Of a stretch of DNA of 64,000 nucleotides, positions 9,008-18,598 are shown in pieces; position 1 is the stretch's first letter, and every line of letters starts with the position of its first letter. This DNA comes from Campylobacter volucris. Its GTDB lineage: Bacteria; Campylobacterota; Campylobacteria; Campylobacterales; Campylobacteraceae. The position numbers were made by a program, and so were the translations under genes. Under the pieces are notes generated by a model, which was not told the DNA's origin, did not search any database, and saw only the letters and a list, made by a program, of their open reading frames with translations. The stretch spans positions 62,001-126,000 of the forward strand of contig NZ_VOWJ01000013.1 of the NCBI RefSeq assembly GCF_008011665.1, read 5' to 3'.

Positions 9008-10580
9008 TGGAAAAATTACTTATAGAAGTATTATTTTTCTTATAGTTTTTCTTGTAGGATTAATTTTTTCTATACCTTCTTTTATGCAAACCCAAAATGG
9101 AACTAAGATAAATTTAGGCCTTGATTTGCAAGGTGGTTTGTATATGTTATTAGGCGTTGAAGTCGATGAAGCGGTTAAATCTAAAATTAAATCGATTGCT
9201 TCTTCGCTTAGCTATTCTATTAATAAAGAAGATATTATTGTTGATAAGATTAAGATTAATGATGATAGTATAGAATTTTCTCTTTTAGATGAAAATGATG
9301 CACCTAAAATCGACTTATTATTAAAAGATATTAAGGGTTTAGCAATCAATCATCAAAATTTCCATTATAAAATATCTTTAACACAAGAAGAAATTAAACT
9401 TACTCATGAACAAGCTATATTACAAGCAGTTGAGACTATTAGAAATAGACTTGATCAGTTTGGTCTTGCAGAACCAAATGTTGCAAGATCTGGAGAAGAT
9501 AAAATTTTAGTCGAACTTCCAGGTATAAAAACAGCTACAGATGAAGTAAGAGCTAGAGAGCTTATTGCAAAAGCTGCACATTTGCAATTAATGGAAGTAG
9601 ATGATGTAAGAATAGATCAAGTAAATAACCTTACTCCATCACAAGCAGCTGAATATGGAGATTTGATTATAGAAGATGTCAAAAATCCACAAATAAAATA
9701 TCTTGTTAAATCTATCCCAATTCTTGATGGTTCTATGTTAACGGATGCAAAAGTAGGTTTTGGACAAAGCAATAATTTACCTGTCATTAATTTTACTTTA
9801 AATTCAGAAGGTGCTAAAAAATTTGGAGATTATACAGGAAATAATGTAGGAAAACGCTTAGCTATAGTTTTAGATAATAAGGTGTATTCAGCTCCAAGAA
9901 TCAATGAGAGAATAGGCGGGGGTAGTGGCCAAATTAGCGGTAGTTTTACTATAGAAGAAGCACATGATGTGGCTATTGCCTTAAGAAGTGGTGCGCTTTT
10001 GGCTCCTGTGAAAATGCTTGAAAAAAGAAGTGTTGGACCATCTTTAGGGGCTGATAGTATAAAAATGAGCATGATTGCTTTAGCTGGAGCTTCTATTTTA
10101 GTGATAGCTTTTATGGTTATGTATTATGGTATAGCAGGGATTTTTGCTAATATTGCTTTGGTCGCAAATATTTTGATGATTATTGCAGTGATGGCAATGT
10201 TTGGAGCTACACTTACTTTACCTGGTATGGCCGGACTTGTTTTAACAGTGGGAATGGCTGTGGATTCTAATGTTATCATCAATGAAAGAATAAGAGAATT
10301 GTTAAGAGAAGGTTTAAGTATAAGGCAAAGTGTAGAAGGTGGATATAAACATGCAATGAGTGCTATTTTAGATGCAAATATTACTTCACTCATTACTTCT
10401 ATAGTTTTATATGCATATGGAACTGGTGCTGTAAAAGGTTTTGCGGTAACTTTAAGCATAGGAATTTTGGTTTCAATGATTACTTCTATTATAGGAACTC
10501 ATGGAATGTTTGAAATGTTTATGAACCGAATGGAAAAAAGCGACAACACAAGATTGTGGTTTGGATATAGGAGACCTTGA
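9000..10580 (+). CDS. secD: protein translocase subunit SecD
   Basis: Inner-membrane subunit that uses the proton gradient to help pull proteins through SecYEG. I take the ATG at 9000, one codon after a TTG. It gives 526 residues, shorter than E. coli SecD (615) because the periplasmic part is reduced. Signatures: NLGLDLQGGLYMLLGVE after the first membrane helix; the P1-head region with RNRLDQFGLAEPNV; and the C-terminal RND-type membrane block with GLVLTVGMAVDSNVIINERI. Coupled to yajC upstream and secF downstream. Confidence 0.97.
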   Translation: MRSGKITYRSIIFLIVFLVGLIFSIPSFMQTQNGTKINLGLDLQGGLYMLLGVEVDEAVKSKIKSIASSLSYSINKEDIIVDKIKINDDSIEFSLLDENDAPKIDLLLKDIKGLAINHQNFHYKISLTQEEIKLTHEQAILQAVETIRNRLDQFGLAEPNVARSGEDKILVELPGIKTATDEVRARELIAKAAHLQLMEVDDVRIDQVNNLTPSQAAEYGDLIIEDVKNPQIKYLVKSIPILDGSMLTDAKVGFGQSNNLPVINFTLNSEGAKKFGDYTGNNVGKRLAIVLDNKVYSAPRINERIGGGSGQISGSFTIEEAHDVAIALRSGALLAPVKMLEKRSVGPSLGADSIKMSMIALAGASILVIAFMVMYYGIAGIFANIALVANILMIIAVMAMFGATLTLPGMAGLVLTVGMAVDSNVIINERIRELLREGLSIRQSVEGGYKHAMSAILDANITSLITSIVLYAYGTGAVKGFAVTLSIGILVSMITSIIGTHGMFEMFMNRMEKSDNTRLWFGYRRP

Positions 10581-11551
10581 TGCAATTTTTTAGTCAAAAG
10601 CATGTTTATGATTTTATGAAAATGAGATTTGGGGCAATCTCTATATCTTTTATTTTATTTTTTAGTTCAATTTTTATTTTATTTACCAAAGGGTTAAATT
10701 TTGGTATAGATTTTACTGGTGGAACATTAGTCCAATTACAATATGAACAAAAAGCTCCTATTGCAGATATTAGACAAGCATTATTTAACAATGAAGCGTT
10801 AAAAGGTGCAAGCGTTACTGAATTTGGCAGTGAAAATGAAATAATCATTCGTTTTTCTGGAAGCAGTGATAGTTTGGGTTCTGATATTGGACTTAGTATA
10901 GCGAATTTACTGCAAGATACGGGTAAATTTGAAGTGCGTCGTGTGGATATAGTGGGACCAAAAGTTGGAGATGAATTAAGAAATAAAGGTTTAATGGCAG
11001 TAGGTATTTCTTTGATTGCTATATTGATTTATCTTGCTATTAGATTTGAATGGCGTTTTGCGATGGCTTCAATAGTTTGTGAAATTCATGATATTGTGAT
11101 CACTTTAGGTGCTATAGCATTATTTGAAATAGATGTAAATTTAGATATTTTAGCAGCAGTCTTAACAGTGCTTGGATACTCTTTAAATGATACTATTATT
11201 ATTTTTGATAGAATTAGAGAAGGTATTAAGACAAGTAAAAATTCAAAACTTGATTTGATTATAAATGAATCAGTATCTGCAACTTTATCAAGAACAACAC
11301 TTACTACGGGTTTGACTTTGATTACGGTTGTAGTTTTGTATTTTTTTGGTGGAAGTATGATAGAAGGTTTTGCACTAACTATGATAGTAGGTATTGTAGC
11401 AGGAACTGCTAGTTCTATATTTGTAGCAAGTCCAGCACTTTTATGGTTTAAATTTAGTGTTGCGCAGTACCGCCAAAAAGAATTAGAGAAAATCAAAAAA
11501 AGACAAGAGAAAGAAAAACTAAGATCTATGTATGAAAAAGGAAGAGTTTAA
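10580..11551 (+). CDS. secF: protein translocase subunit SecF
   Basis: Partner of SecD, 323 residues and six predicted membrane helices. Signatures: LNFGIDFTGGTLVQLQYE after helix 1, VDIVGPKVGDELRNKG, and GYSLNDTIIIFDRIRE in the membrane block. The ATG at 10580 overlaps the secD stop, with AGGAG 8 bases upstream; the TTG one codon earlier is less likely. The C-terminus is very basic (KRQEKEKLRSMYEK). Confidence 0.97.
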   Translation: MQFFSQKHVYDFMKMRFGAISISFILFFSSIFILFTKGLNFGIDFTGGTLVQLQYEQKAPIADIRQALFNNEALKGASVTEFGSENEIIIRFSGSSDSLGSDIGLSIANLLQDTGKFEVRRVDIVGPKVGDELRNKGLMAVGISLIAILIYLAIRFEWRFAMASIVCEIHDIVITLGAIALFEIDVNLDILAAVLTVLGYSLNDTIIIFDRIREGIKTSKNSKLDLIINESVSATLSRTTLTTGLTLITVVVLYFFGGSMIEGFALTMIVGIVAGTASSIFVASPALLWFKFSVAQYRQKELEKIKKRQEKEKLRSMYEKGRV

Positions 11552-11552
11552 G

Positions 11553-11897
11553 ATGAATTGGGGTAAGGTTATTTATATCTTTTTTGCTCTAATGAGCTTA
11601 ACAACAATAGCAGGTTTTTTATATGATCAAAATGATGTTGCATTGTTTGTTGCAGCTTGTGTGAATTTGATTTCTACTTTATTAAAAATTGGTGTTAGAA
11701 ATTTCTTAGCAGCTGAATTATTTGCTAGTTCTTTGGTTGCGGATTTGCATCTAATTCCTGCTTTTGCGATAACCCAAATCAATCCAGAAGCAAGTGTTAT
11801 GGTTTATACTTTAGCAATAGGCGCATTATTGGCTAATATATTTTCTATGATTTTAGTTATAGTAGATTCTGTTAAAAATATAGAGGATGATAATTAG
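11553..11897 (+). CDS. small integral membrane protein, DUF6394-like
   Basis: A 114-residue protein with three to four hydrophobic segments and an acidic tail (SVKNIEDDN). I recognise it only as the conserved epsilonproteobacterial protein found between secF and leuS; the domain name is from memory. I take the ATG at 11553, after the secF stop, with GGAAG upstream. An ATG at 11532 inside secF would add seven charged residues. The location suggests a membrane role connected to export, but the sequence does not show a function. Confidence 0.8.
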   Translation: MNWGKVIYIFFALMSLTTIAGFLYDQNDVALFVAACVNLISTLLKIGVRNFLAAELFASSLVADLHLIPAFAITQINPEASVMVYTLAIGALLANIFSMILVIVDSVKNIEDDN

Positions 11898-11905
11898 GAG
11901 AAAAA

Positions 11906-14332
11906 ATGGCATATGAAGCAGCAAAAATAGAAAAAAAATGGCAGCAAAAATGGCAAGATAGTGCGTATTTTGAGCCTAAAAATGATTTTTCTTTACCTAA
12001 AAAATATGTATTATCTATGTTTCCTTATCCTAGTGGTAGAATTCATATGGGTCATGTTAGAAACTATTCCATTGGAGATGCTATTGCTAGATATTATAGA
12101 AAAAAAGGATACAATGTATTACATCCAATAGGCTTTGATAGTTTTGGTATGCCTGCTGAAAATGCCGCGATAAAACATGGAATTCATCCTAAAAAATGGA
12201 CTTATGAAAATATTGATTATATGAAAAAAGAATTATTTTCACTAGGTTTTTCATTTTCCAATAAACAAATGCTAGCTACTTCTGATCCTTTATATACTAA
12301 ATTTGAACAAGAAATTTTTATAAAAATGTACGAAAAAGGATTAATTTATACAAAAGAAGCTGAAGTCAATTGGTGTGAAAATGATAAAACAGTTTTAGCA
12401 AATGAACAAGTAGAAGATGGAAAATGTTGGCGTTGCGGGCATGATGTTGTCAGAAAAAAAATGCCAGGATATTACATTAAAATTACTGCTTATGCAGATG
12501 AGCTTTTAAATGATCTTAAAAAATTAGAAGGTAGATGGCCAAATCAAGTTTTAACAATGCAGGAAAATTGGATAGGCAAAAGCGAAGGACTTAGCTTTGA
12601 TTTTGCTTTACAAGATGAGAGAATAAGCGCAACAAAAGTCAATGTGTTTACCACAAGAGTAGAAACTATATATGGAGTTTCTTATATTGCTTTAGCGCCT
12701 GATCATGAAATTGTTAATGAATTGATTGCAAAAAATCTTTTAGAAAAAGATGTTATAGAAAAAATTCAAAATATACAAAATCAAACTCCTCGCCAAAGAC
12801 AAGCTTCAAAAAAAGAAGGGTATTTTTTAAATCTTTATGCAACTCATCCTTTAAGCGGAGAAAAAATTCCATTATGGGTTGCTAATTTTGTTTTAAGTGA
12901 TTATGGTAGCGGGGCTGTTATGAGTGTGCCAGCTCATGATGAAAGAGATTATGAATTTGCACAAGAATATAAGCTTAATATAAAAAAAGTAATCTTTAAA
13001 GATGACAATGATAAAGAATGTCATACTATTAAAGAAGGAAGATTAATCAATAGTGCTGAATTTGATAATTTAGAATGCAATGAAGCTAGAGAAAAGATTA
13101 TTGCTAAAATGCAAGAACTAGGAATTGGTAAAAAGGTTACTAATTTTAAAATTCGCGATTGGGGAGTTTCAAGGCAAAGATATTGGGGTGCTCCTATACC
13201 GATGATTAAATGTCAAGATTGTGGTATAGTAGCTCAAGAAATAAAAAATTTACCCATTACCTTACCAGAAGATGTAGTGATCAATGGAGAGGGTAATCCG
13301 CTTGATAAGCATGAGGATTGGAAAAAATGCACTTGTCCAAAATGTGGTAAAAAAGCCCAAAAAGAAAGCGATACTTTAGATACTTTTTTTGAAAGTTCTT
13401 GGTATTTTGCGCGTTTTGCAAGTGATAGTGTTACTTGGCAAGAGAAAGCTGTGGATAAAAAAAGTGTTGATTATTGGATGAGTGTTGATGAATATATTGG
13501 TGGTATAGAACATGCGATACTTCATCTACTTTATGCTAGATTTTTCCAAAAAGCTTTAAGGGATTTAGGATATTTAAAGGATGATGAGCCATTTAGTAGG
13601 CTTTTAACTCAAGGTATGGTTACTAAAGATGGTTTTAAAATGAGCAAATCAAAAGGAAATGTTGTAGATCCTGATTATATCATCCAAAAATATGGAGCAG
13701 ATAGTGCAAGGTTATTTATACTTTTTGCAGCTCCGCCTGCTAAAGAATTAGAATGGAATGATAGTGCTTTAGAAGGAGCATTTAAATTTATCAATAGACT
13801 TTATGAAAGAGCTATAAATTTAACCCCTGGAAATTTAGAAGATATAGTTCATAGTGATTTAAATAAAGACGAAAAATACGCAAGAATGAAAGTTTATGAA
13901 GCTTTGAAAAAGTCCTTTGAAGTTTATGAGGGAAATTTTGCTTTTAATACTTTAATTGCTTCTTGTATGGAAGCATTAAATGCTTTAAGTCAAATACAAA
14001 ATGAGAAATTATTAAAAGAAGCTTTTTATATTATTTTAAATATTTTAGAGCCTATTATCCCTCATGTTTGCTTTGAACTTAGTGAGCATTTGTTTAAATG
14101 TGGAAATTTTAAAATTTTAGATATTAAAGAAGAAGTTTTTATCAAAGATAGTTTTACCATAGCAATTAGTGTAAATGGTAAAAAAAGAGGAGAAATTGAA
14201 ATTTCTTCACAAACAAGTAAAGATGAAATTTTAACTTTGGCTAAGCAAAATGTTTCAAAATGGATTTTTGATAAAGAGTTGCTTAAAGAAATTTATATTG
14301 ATAAAAAACTTGTAAATTTGGTTGTTAAATGA
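11906..14332 (+). CDS. leuS: leucyl-tRNA synthetase
   Basis: Charges tRNA-Leu; class I synthetase of 808 residues. The HIGH motif appears as HMGHV in [18 protein letters not shown], and the KMSKS motif as [15 protein letters not shown]. Zinc-type cysteine pairs occur at CWRCGH and at CQDCG with CPKCGKK. The editing domain contains [19 protein letters not shown]. The ribosome site is AGGAG before the ATG. The stop overlaps the next ATG as ATGA. Confidence 0.98.
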   Translation: MAYEAAKIEKKWQQKWQDSAYFEPKNDFSLPKKYVLSMFPYPSGRIHMGHVRNYSIGDAIARYYRKKGYNVLHPIGFDSFGMPAENAAIKHGIHPKKWTYENIDYMKKELFSLGFSFSNKQMLATSDPLYTKFEQEIFIKMYEKGLIYTKEAEVNWCENDKTVLANEQVEDGKCWRCGHDVVRKKMPGYYIKITAYADELLNDLKKLEGRWPNQVLTMQENWIGKSEGLSFDFALQDERISATKVNVFTTRVETIYGVSYIALAPDHEIVNELIAKNLLEKDVIEKIQNIQNQTPRQRQASKKEGYFLNLYATHPLSGEKIPLWVANFVLSDYGSGAVMSVPAHDERDYEFAQEYKLNIKKVIFKDDNDKECHTIKEGRLINSAEFDNLECNEAREKIIAKMQELGIGKKVTNFKIRDWGVSRQRYWGAPIPMIKCQDCGIVAQEIKNLPITLPEDVVINGEGNPLDKHEDWKKCTCPKCGKKAQKESDTLDTFFESSWYFARFASDSVTWQEKAVDKKSVDYWMSVDEYIGGIEHAILHLLYARFFQKALRDLGYLKDDEPFSRLLTQGMVTKDGFKMSKSKGNVVDPDYIIQKYGADSARLFILFAAPPAKELEWNDSALEGAFKFINRLYERAINLTPGNLEDIVHSDLNKDEKYARMKVYEALKKSFEVYEGNFAFNTLIASCMEALNALSQIQNEKLLKEAFYIILNILEPIIPHVCFELSEHLFKCGNFKILDIKEEVFIKDSFTIAISVNGKKRGEIEISSQTSKDEILTLAKQNVSKWIFDKELLKEIYIDKKLVNLVVK

Positions 14333-14826
14333 AGCAAATATTTTTTACATTTTTAGTTATGTTTTTAACAGCTTGCGGGTATATTCCATCTTCTCATATG
14401 GCTGGAAAAACATTAGGAAAAAATGTATTTTTACAAATCAATATCAGTAAACAAGATCCACAAAATAGTGTTTATATTGCTGATGTTTTAAGAGAATCAA
14501 TGCTTAATAAACTTGGACGAAGCATTACAAGTGAAGGTGAGGCTGATAGTGTAATTATTGTTACTATGAAAGATTTAAAATTTACTCCTATGATTTATGA
14601 TAAAAATGGTTATGTTGTTAATTATAAAGCAGAATTGTTTTTGGAGTTTAAATTGCGTTATAAAGATGGCAAAGAAGAACTTGTAAATACTAAAGGTAGT
14701 TATTATTTTGATATAAATCCAAATTCGATTATTAGCGATCAAGCTAGATTTGAAGCAATTAAAAATGCATCAAGGCAAGCTTTTGATGAATTTGTTTCTA
14801 TTGTAACAATTAGAGGTTATAAATAA
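14329..14826 (+). CDS. lptE: LptE-like LPS assembly lipoprotein
   Basis: A 165-residue outer-membrane lipoprotein with a signal peptide ending in the lipobox FLTAC (Cys16). The family acts with LptD to place LPS or LOS in the outer leaflet. Sequence conservation is low, so the call rests on the lipobox, size, beta-rich body and the leuS-adjacent position, which from memory matches Helicobacter and Campylobacter. The start overlaps leuS by 4 bases. Confidence 0.72.
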   Translation: MKQIFFTFLVMFLTACGYIPSSHMAGKTLGKNVFLQINISKQDPQNSVYIADVLRESMLNKLGRSITSEGEADSVIIVTMKDLKFTPMIYDKNGYVVNYKAELFLEFKLRYKDGKEELVNTKGSYYFDINPNSIISDQARFEAIKNASRQAFDEFVSIVTIRGYK

Positions 14827-14828
14827 AA

Positions 14829-16202
14829 ATGGCAAGTCATATTAATGAGATTGCAAAAGAAACACTGATAAAATTAAAAGAAAGAAAGCTCCATCCAACT
14901 CCTGAAAATTATAGTGAAATTTTTGAAGAATGTGCTAAAAGATCAGGTGTAGCAAGTTCAAGTAAAATTAGAATTGAAAAGTATATTAATTTATTAGATG
15001 ATATATACAAGCAAGAATTAAAACAAAAAAAGATCCACACCATTGATGAATTTTTAGCATTTTTAGTATCAAGACTTAATAGGCAAACTAGTAGAAAATA
15101 TGAAGATGTGTATGCTTTATTAGAATTAATTATCCAGCAACTTAGCATAAGTAAAGATAAAAAAATCAAAGAATTAGCTCAAAATTCCTTACATCGTTTA
15201 TCGCAAGCAATGGATATTGAAACTATTTATCTTTTAAGAGCAAAATGGAAAGAACTTGAAAAAAACTATGAAGATAATGAACTTTTAAAAAAGCTTGATG
15301 AATTTAATATTAAAAATTTTTTAGATTTTCACTCTTTGGTGGAAAAATTAATCCTTGCATTAAAAGAACGCTCTTATGAAAAACAAGCACAATTACTACT
15401 TATAGCTTTAGATCCTTTATTTGGAGAAAGCAAAGAGATAAATAATTTCAAAGAACAATTAAAAGAAAATCCAAAATTAATTGCAAGAAAAGAATTTGTC
15501 CATGAATTTTGTTTGATGATACAAAAAAAAGATACTATAGATAGAAATTATATACAAAAAAATCTTTCTTTCTTTAATAAGCATTTAGAAAATTTAAATC
15601 AAATGGTTTCTAAACTTTATGATAATACTCAAGAAGATGTTAAATTTATAAATACTTTAACTAAAGATGAAAATGGCAATGTGCAAATTAATTTTGATGT
15701 TTTAAAAGAAAAACTTTTACAAGCCAATGAACAAGTAGCTCAAATTAAAACTCAAATTCATGCAACAAGTGATGATGAGCAAAGAGAGCAATGGAATTTA
15801 GCGCAAGAGTTAAAAAAACTAGATGAAAATTATCATTTATATGCGGTTAATTATGCTTTGTGTTTTTTTAAAATTAATCATATTGAACGAGTTATTGATA
15901 CTTATGGAATTGATAGCTTTAAAACAATTGGAGAAAAATTTAAAAAAGTTTTAAAAAGCTTATGTAAAAATACAGAAGAAATTTGGATTTTAGATGAAAG
16001 TTCTTATTTGATTATACTTCCTGGTAAGGATTTAGAATATGCACAAATTTTTACTCAAAAAGCTTTGAAAATGATAGATGATTATAAATTTATTTATAAA
16101 GATGAAGTGGTTAAGTTAAATTTATCAACATCTTACATAGAAAAAAGTAGTTTTACAGATGGAGATATATTAAAAGAATTAATCGATAAAAGTATGCAAT
16201 GA
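14829..16202 (+). CDS. protein with degenerate GGDEF domain
   Basis: A 457-residue soluble protein. Residues 1-330 are mostly charged alpha-helix with coiled-coil stretches. Residues about 335-457 fit a GGDEF fold: FFKINHIERVIDTYGIDSFK matches the DxDxFKxxND-x-YG region, and WILDESSYLIILPG (385-398) occupies the GGDEF loop with ILDES in place of GGDEF. It should not make cyclic di-GMP. It could be a structural or ligand-sensing domain. It starts 2 bases after lptE with a poor ribosome site, and its stop overlaps folC as ATGA. Confidence 0.75.
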   Translation: MASHINEIAKETLIKLKERKLHPTPENYSEIFEECAKRSGVASSSKIRIEKYINLLDDIYKQELKQKKIHTIDEFLAFLVSRLNRQTSRKYEDVYALLELIIQQLSISKDKKIKELAQNSLHRLSQAMDIETIYLLRAKWKELEKNYEDNELLKKLDEFNIKNFLDFHSLVEKLILALKERSYEKQAQLLLIALDPLFGESKEINNFKEQLKENPKLIARKEFVHEFCLMIQKKDTIDRNYIQKNLSFFNKHLENLNQMVSKLYDNTQEDVKFINTLTKDENGNVQINFDVLKEKLLQANEQVAQIKTQIHATSDDEQREQWNLAQELKKLDENYHLYAVNYALCFFKINHIERVIDTYGIDSFKTIGEKFKKVLKSLCKNTEEIWILDESSYLIILPGKDLEYAQIFTQKALKMIDDYKFIYKDEVVKLNLSTSYIEKSSFTDGDILKELIDKSMQ

Positions 16203-17368
16203 AATTTAAACAAGCCCTTGCTAAAAAAGAAATATTTTATAAAAAAATCAGTAGATTTTTTATGTTTGCTATGTATGAAAAATATAAAAATATATTTTGC
16301 AAAACCAAAAATATCCAAATCATTGGCACTAATGGCAAAGGAAGCACAGGTAGATTTTTAGCTATGCTTTTAAAACAAGAGGGATTTTTAGTAGGTCATT
16401 ATACTAGTCCTCATATATTTAAATTTAATGAAAGATTTTGGCTAAATGGTGCTATAGTAAATGATGAGAGCTTAGAGCAAGCACATAAAATTTTAGAAGA
16501 TAAAATGAAGCAAGATTTGTCAAGACTTAGTTATTTTGAATATGCGACTTTTTTGGCATTGGTTCTCTTTGAAAAATGTGATTATGTAGTTTTTGAAGCA
16601 GGGGTTGGTGGTGAGTATGATGCTACGAGCATTTTTGACAAAGAGCTTACGATTTTTACTAATATTGGTTTTGATCATCAAGAGCTTCTTGGAAAAACAC
16701 TCAAAAATATCGCAAGAACTAAATTAAAAGCTATGAAATATAAGGCTATAATCTCATCTAACCAAGATTTGATCGTCTTAAATTTGGCTAAACATATAGC
16801 TTTATTAAAAAATTCAAAACTTACAATTGCTTCTTTTTTTCAAGATAAAGATTTAAAAAATATCACACAAGAATACACTAAAAAACATAATTTGGCTTAT
16901 TTTTTGCAAGATAATTTATTGCTTGCATTGGAAAGCTTTTCGATAATTTTAAATAAAGATAAGGCTGGTTTAATCAAAAGTATTCAAAATCTTTCAAAGC
17001 TTGATTTAAAAGGGAGATGTGAGCAAATTTCTGACAATATTTTTGTCGATGTAGGTCATAATGAAATGGCTGCTTTAGCTTTAGCTTCAATTTTCAAGGA
17101 AAAAAAAGTTCATTTGGTTTATAATTGTTTTATGGATAAAGATTTTCATGGTATTTTAAAAGCTTTAAAACCTATTATAAAAATAGTTGAAATTTATGAT
17201 TATGAAACTGGAAATAGACCTTTAGCTGGAGAAAAATTGATTGAAAGTTTAAGAACATTGGGTATTAAATATAAAAAATTCGATCATATAAAAAATGATA
17301 ATTTGTATTTAGTTTTTGGTTCTTTTTTGTTAGTTGAAAATTTTTTAAGAGGGCATCGTGAAAGATAA
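16199..17368 (+). CDS. folC: folylpolyglutamate synthase / dihydrofolate synthase
   Basis: ATP-dependent addition of glutamate to folates. The 389-residue Mur-ligase-type protein has the ATP loop IIGTNGKGSTGRFLA near residue 40, the family stretch YTSPHIFKFNERF, and FTNIGFDHQELLGKT. It is slightly shorter than E. coli FolC (422). It is translated from an ATG overlapping the previous stop and overlaps the M23 peptidase start by 11 bases. Confidence 0.94.
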   Translation: MKFKQALAKKEIFYKKISRFFMFAMYEKYKNIFCKTKNIQIIGTNGKGSTGRFLAMLLKQEGFLVGHYTSPHIFKFNERFWLNGAIVNDESLEQAHKILEDKMKQDLSRLSYFEYATFLALVLFEKCDYVVFEAGVGGEYDATSIFDKELTIFTNIGFDHQELLGKTLKNIARTKLKAMKYKAIISSNQDLIVLNLAKHIALLKNSKLTIASFFQDKDLKNITQEYTKKHNLAYFLQDNLLLALESFSIILNKDKAGLIKSIQNLSKLDLKGRCEQISDNIFVDVGHNEMAALALASIFKEKKVHLVYNCFMDKDFHGILKALKPIIKIVEIYDYETGNRPLAGEKLIESLRTLGIKYKKFDHIKNDNLYLVFGSFLLVENFLRGHRER

Positions 17369-18266
17369 ATTTACACTTACTATAACAGATGTTAATGGTT
17401 CTAGACACTTTTTGTTAAGTCAAATTATTAAAAAAGTGATTATTTATTTTACTTCTTTTGTTTTTATAGTGATAGTTTTAGGTGCTTTGTATATTAATTA
17501 TTTAGCAACCAAAAGATCAGAACTTCTAAAAGAACAAGAAACTTTAAGTGCAAAAAATACTAAATTGTTTTCTCAAAATGAAAGTATGCAAAAAAATTTA
17601 GAAGAAAAAACTGCCTTATATGATGAGTTGCAAACTCAACTTGCTGATATTGAAGACAATCTTGGTTTAAAGCAAGATGAAAGTTTAGATATACCCGAAA
17701 GATTGGAAAAAGTAAAATTAACCAATGATCAAGCATATTTATTCTTAACTCAAATTCCAAATGGTCATGTTATAGCTGATAATGGTGTTACTGGAGACTT
17801 TGGTTGGCGCCATCATCCTATTTTAAATAAAAAAGAATTCCATCCTGGGATTGATTTAAGAGCGCCTTTAAAAACACCAATTTATGCTCCTGCAAATGGA
17901 GTGGTTGAATATGCTGCATATAGTAATAATGGGTATGGATACTCTGTGATTTTAATCCATAATTTTGGCTTTAAGACTGTGTATGCTCATATGACACGCC
18001 AAGATGTTGTCAAAGCTGGAGAATTTGTTAAAAAAGGACAATTATTAGGCTATACAGGTAATACTGGACTTTCTACTGGTCCGCATTTGCATTATGAAGT
18101 TAGATTTATCAATAAACTTTTAGATCCAAAAATTTTTATAGATTTAAATTATAAAAATTATGAACAAATTTTTGAACAAGAAAGGAGAGTTCCATGGCAA
18201 TCTTTAATAAAGGCCCTATTGCTTCAGTATCCGAAACTACAGTCATTTCAAGCGGTGCAAGAATAG
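17358..18266 (+). CDS. pgp3: M23 (LytM) peptidoglycan endopeptidase, Pgp3/Csd1-like
   Basis: Membrane-anchored, periplasm-facing zinc endopeptidase of 302 residues. It has an N-terminal membrane segment (about 24-46), a coiled coil (about 50-105), and an M23 domain from about 135. Zinc ligands are visible: His in KEFHPGIDLRAP and the pair in GPHLHYEVRF. Such enzymes trim peptidoglycan cross-links; relatives (H. pylori Csd1, C. jejuni Pgp3) are needed for helical shape. It sits directly before a bactofilin, as csd1-ccmA does in H. pylori. Its last 73 bases overlap the bactofilin gene in another frame. Confidence 0.88.
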   Translation: MKDKFTLTITDVNGSRHFLLSQIIKKVIIYFTSFVFIVIVLGALYINYLATKRSELLKEQETLSAKNTKLFSQNESMQKNLEEKTALYDELQTQLADIEDNLGLKQDESLDIPERLEKVKLTNDQAYLFLTQIPNGHVIADNGVTGDFGWRHHPILNKKEFHPGIDLRAPLKTPIYAPANGVVEYAAYSNNGYGYSVILIHNFGFKTVYAHMTRQDVVKAGEFVKKGQLLGYTGNTGLSTGPHLHYEVRFINKLLDPKIFIDLNYKNYEQIFEQERRVPWQSLIKALLLQYPKLQSFQAVQE

Positions 18267-18598
18267 AGGGAAATTTTTATTTTGATTCTATGCTTCATTT
18301 AGATGGAGAAATCACAGGAGTAGTGCATTCATCTAATGTGATTGTTATAGGTAAAAGTGGTGTTTTAAAAGGACAAGTAAAGGCTAATAAAATTGTTATT
18401 AATGGTTTTTTTGAAGGTGAGATGAGTGTTGATTCTTTAGAAATTTTATCAGGTGGTATTTTAAATGGAAATATCGTTGTAAAGCAACTTAGTATAGAAA
18501 ATGGTGGTAAATTTAACGGAAGTAGTAAAATCATAGAAAAAGATGAAGAAACAACAATGGTCAATGTAATAGAAGAAAAATCACAAAATGCAAGCTAA
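18194..18598 (+). CDS. ccmA: bactofilin (CcmA-like polymer-forming protein)
   Basis: A 134-residue bactofilin: a short N-terminal tail, then repeated beta turns of a right-handed beta helix (for example GARIEGNFYFDSMLHLDGEI, GVLKGQVKANKIVINGFFEG, GGILNGNIVV). Bactofilins polymerise and position peptidoglycan hydrolases; CcmA partners Csd1 in H. pylori. The ATG at 18194 has an excellent ribosome site (AAGGAGAG), which fixes this start even though it lies 73 bases inside the M23 gene. It overlaps mfd by 11 bases. Confidence 0.93.
   Translation: MAIFNKGPIASVSETTVISSGARIEGNFYFDSMLHLDGEITGVVHSSNVIVIGKSGVLKGQVKANKIVINGFFEGEMSVDSLEILSGGILNGNIVVKQLSIENGGKFNGSSKIIEKDEETTMVNVIEEKSQNAS

Noticed and set aside
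10124..11496. Open frames antisense to secD and secF
   Set aside because: Complement of membrane-protein coding DNA with no independent support.
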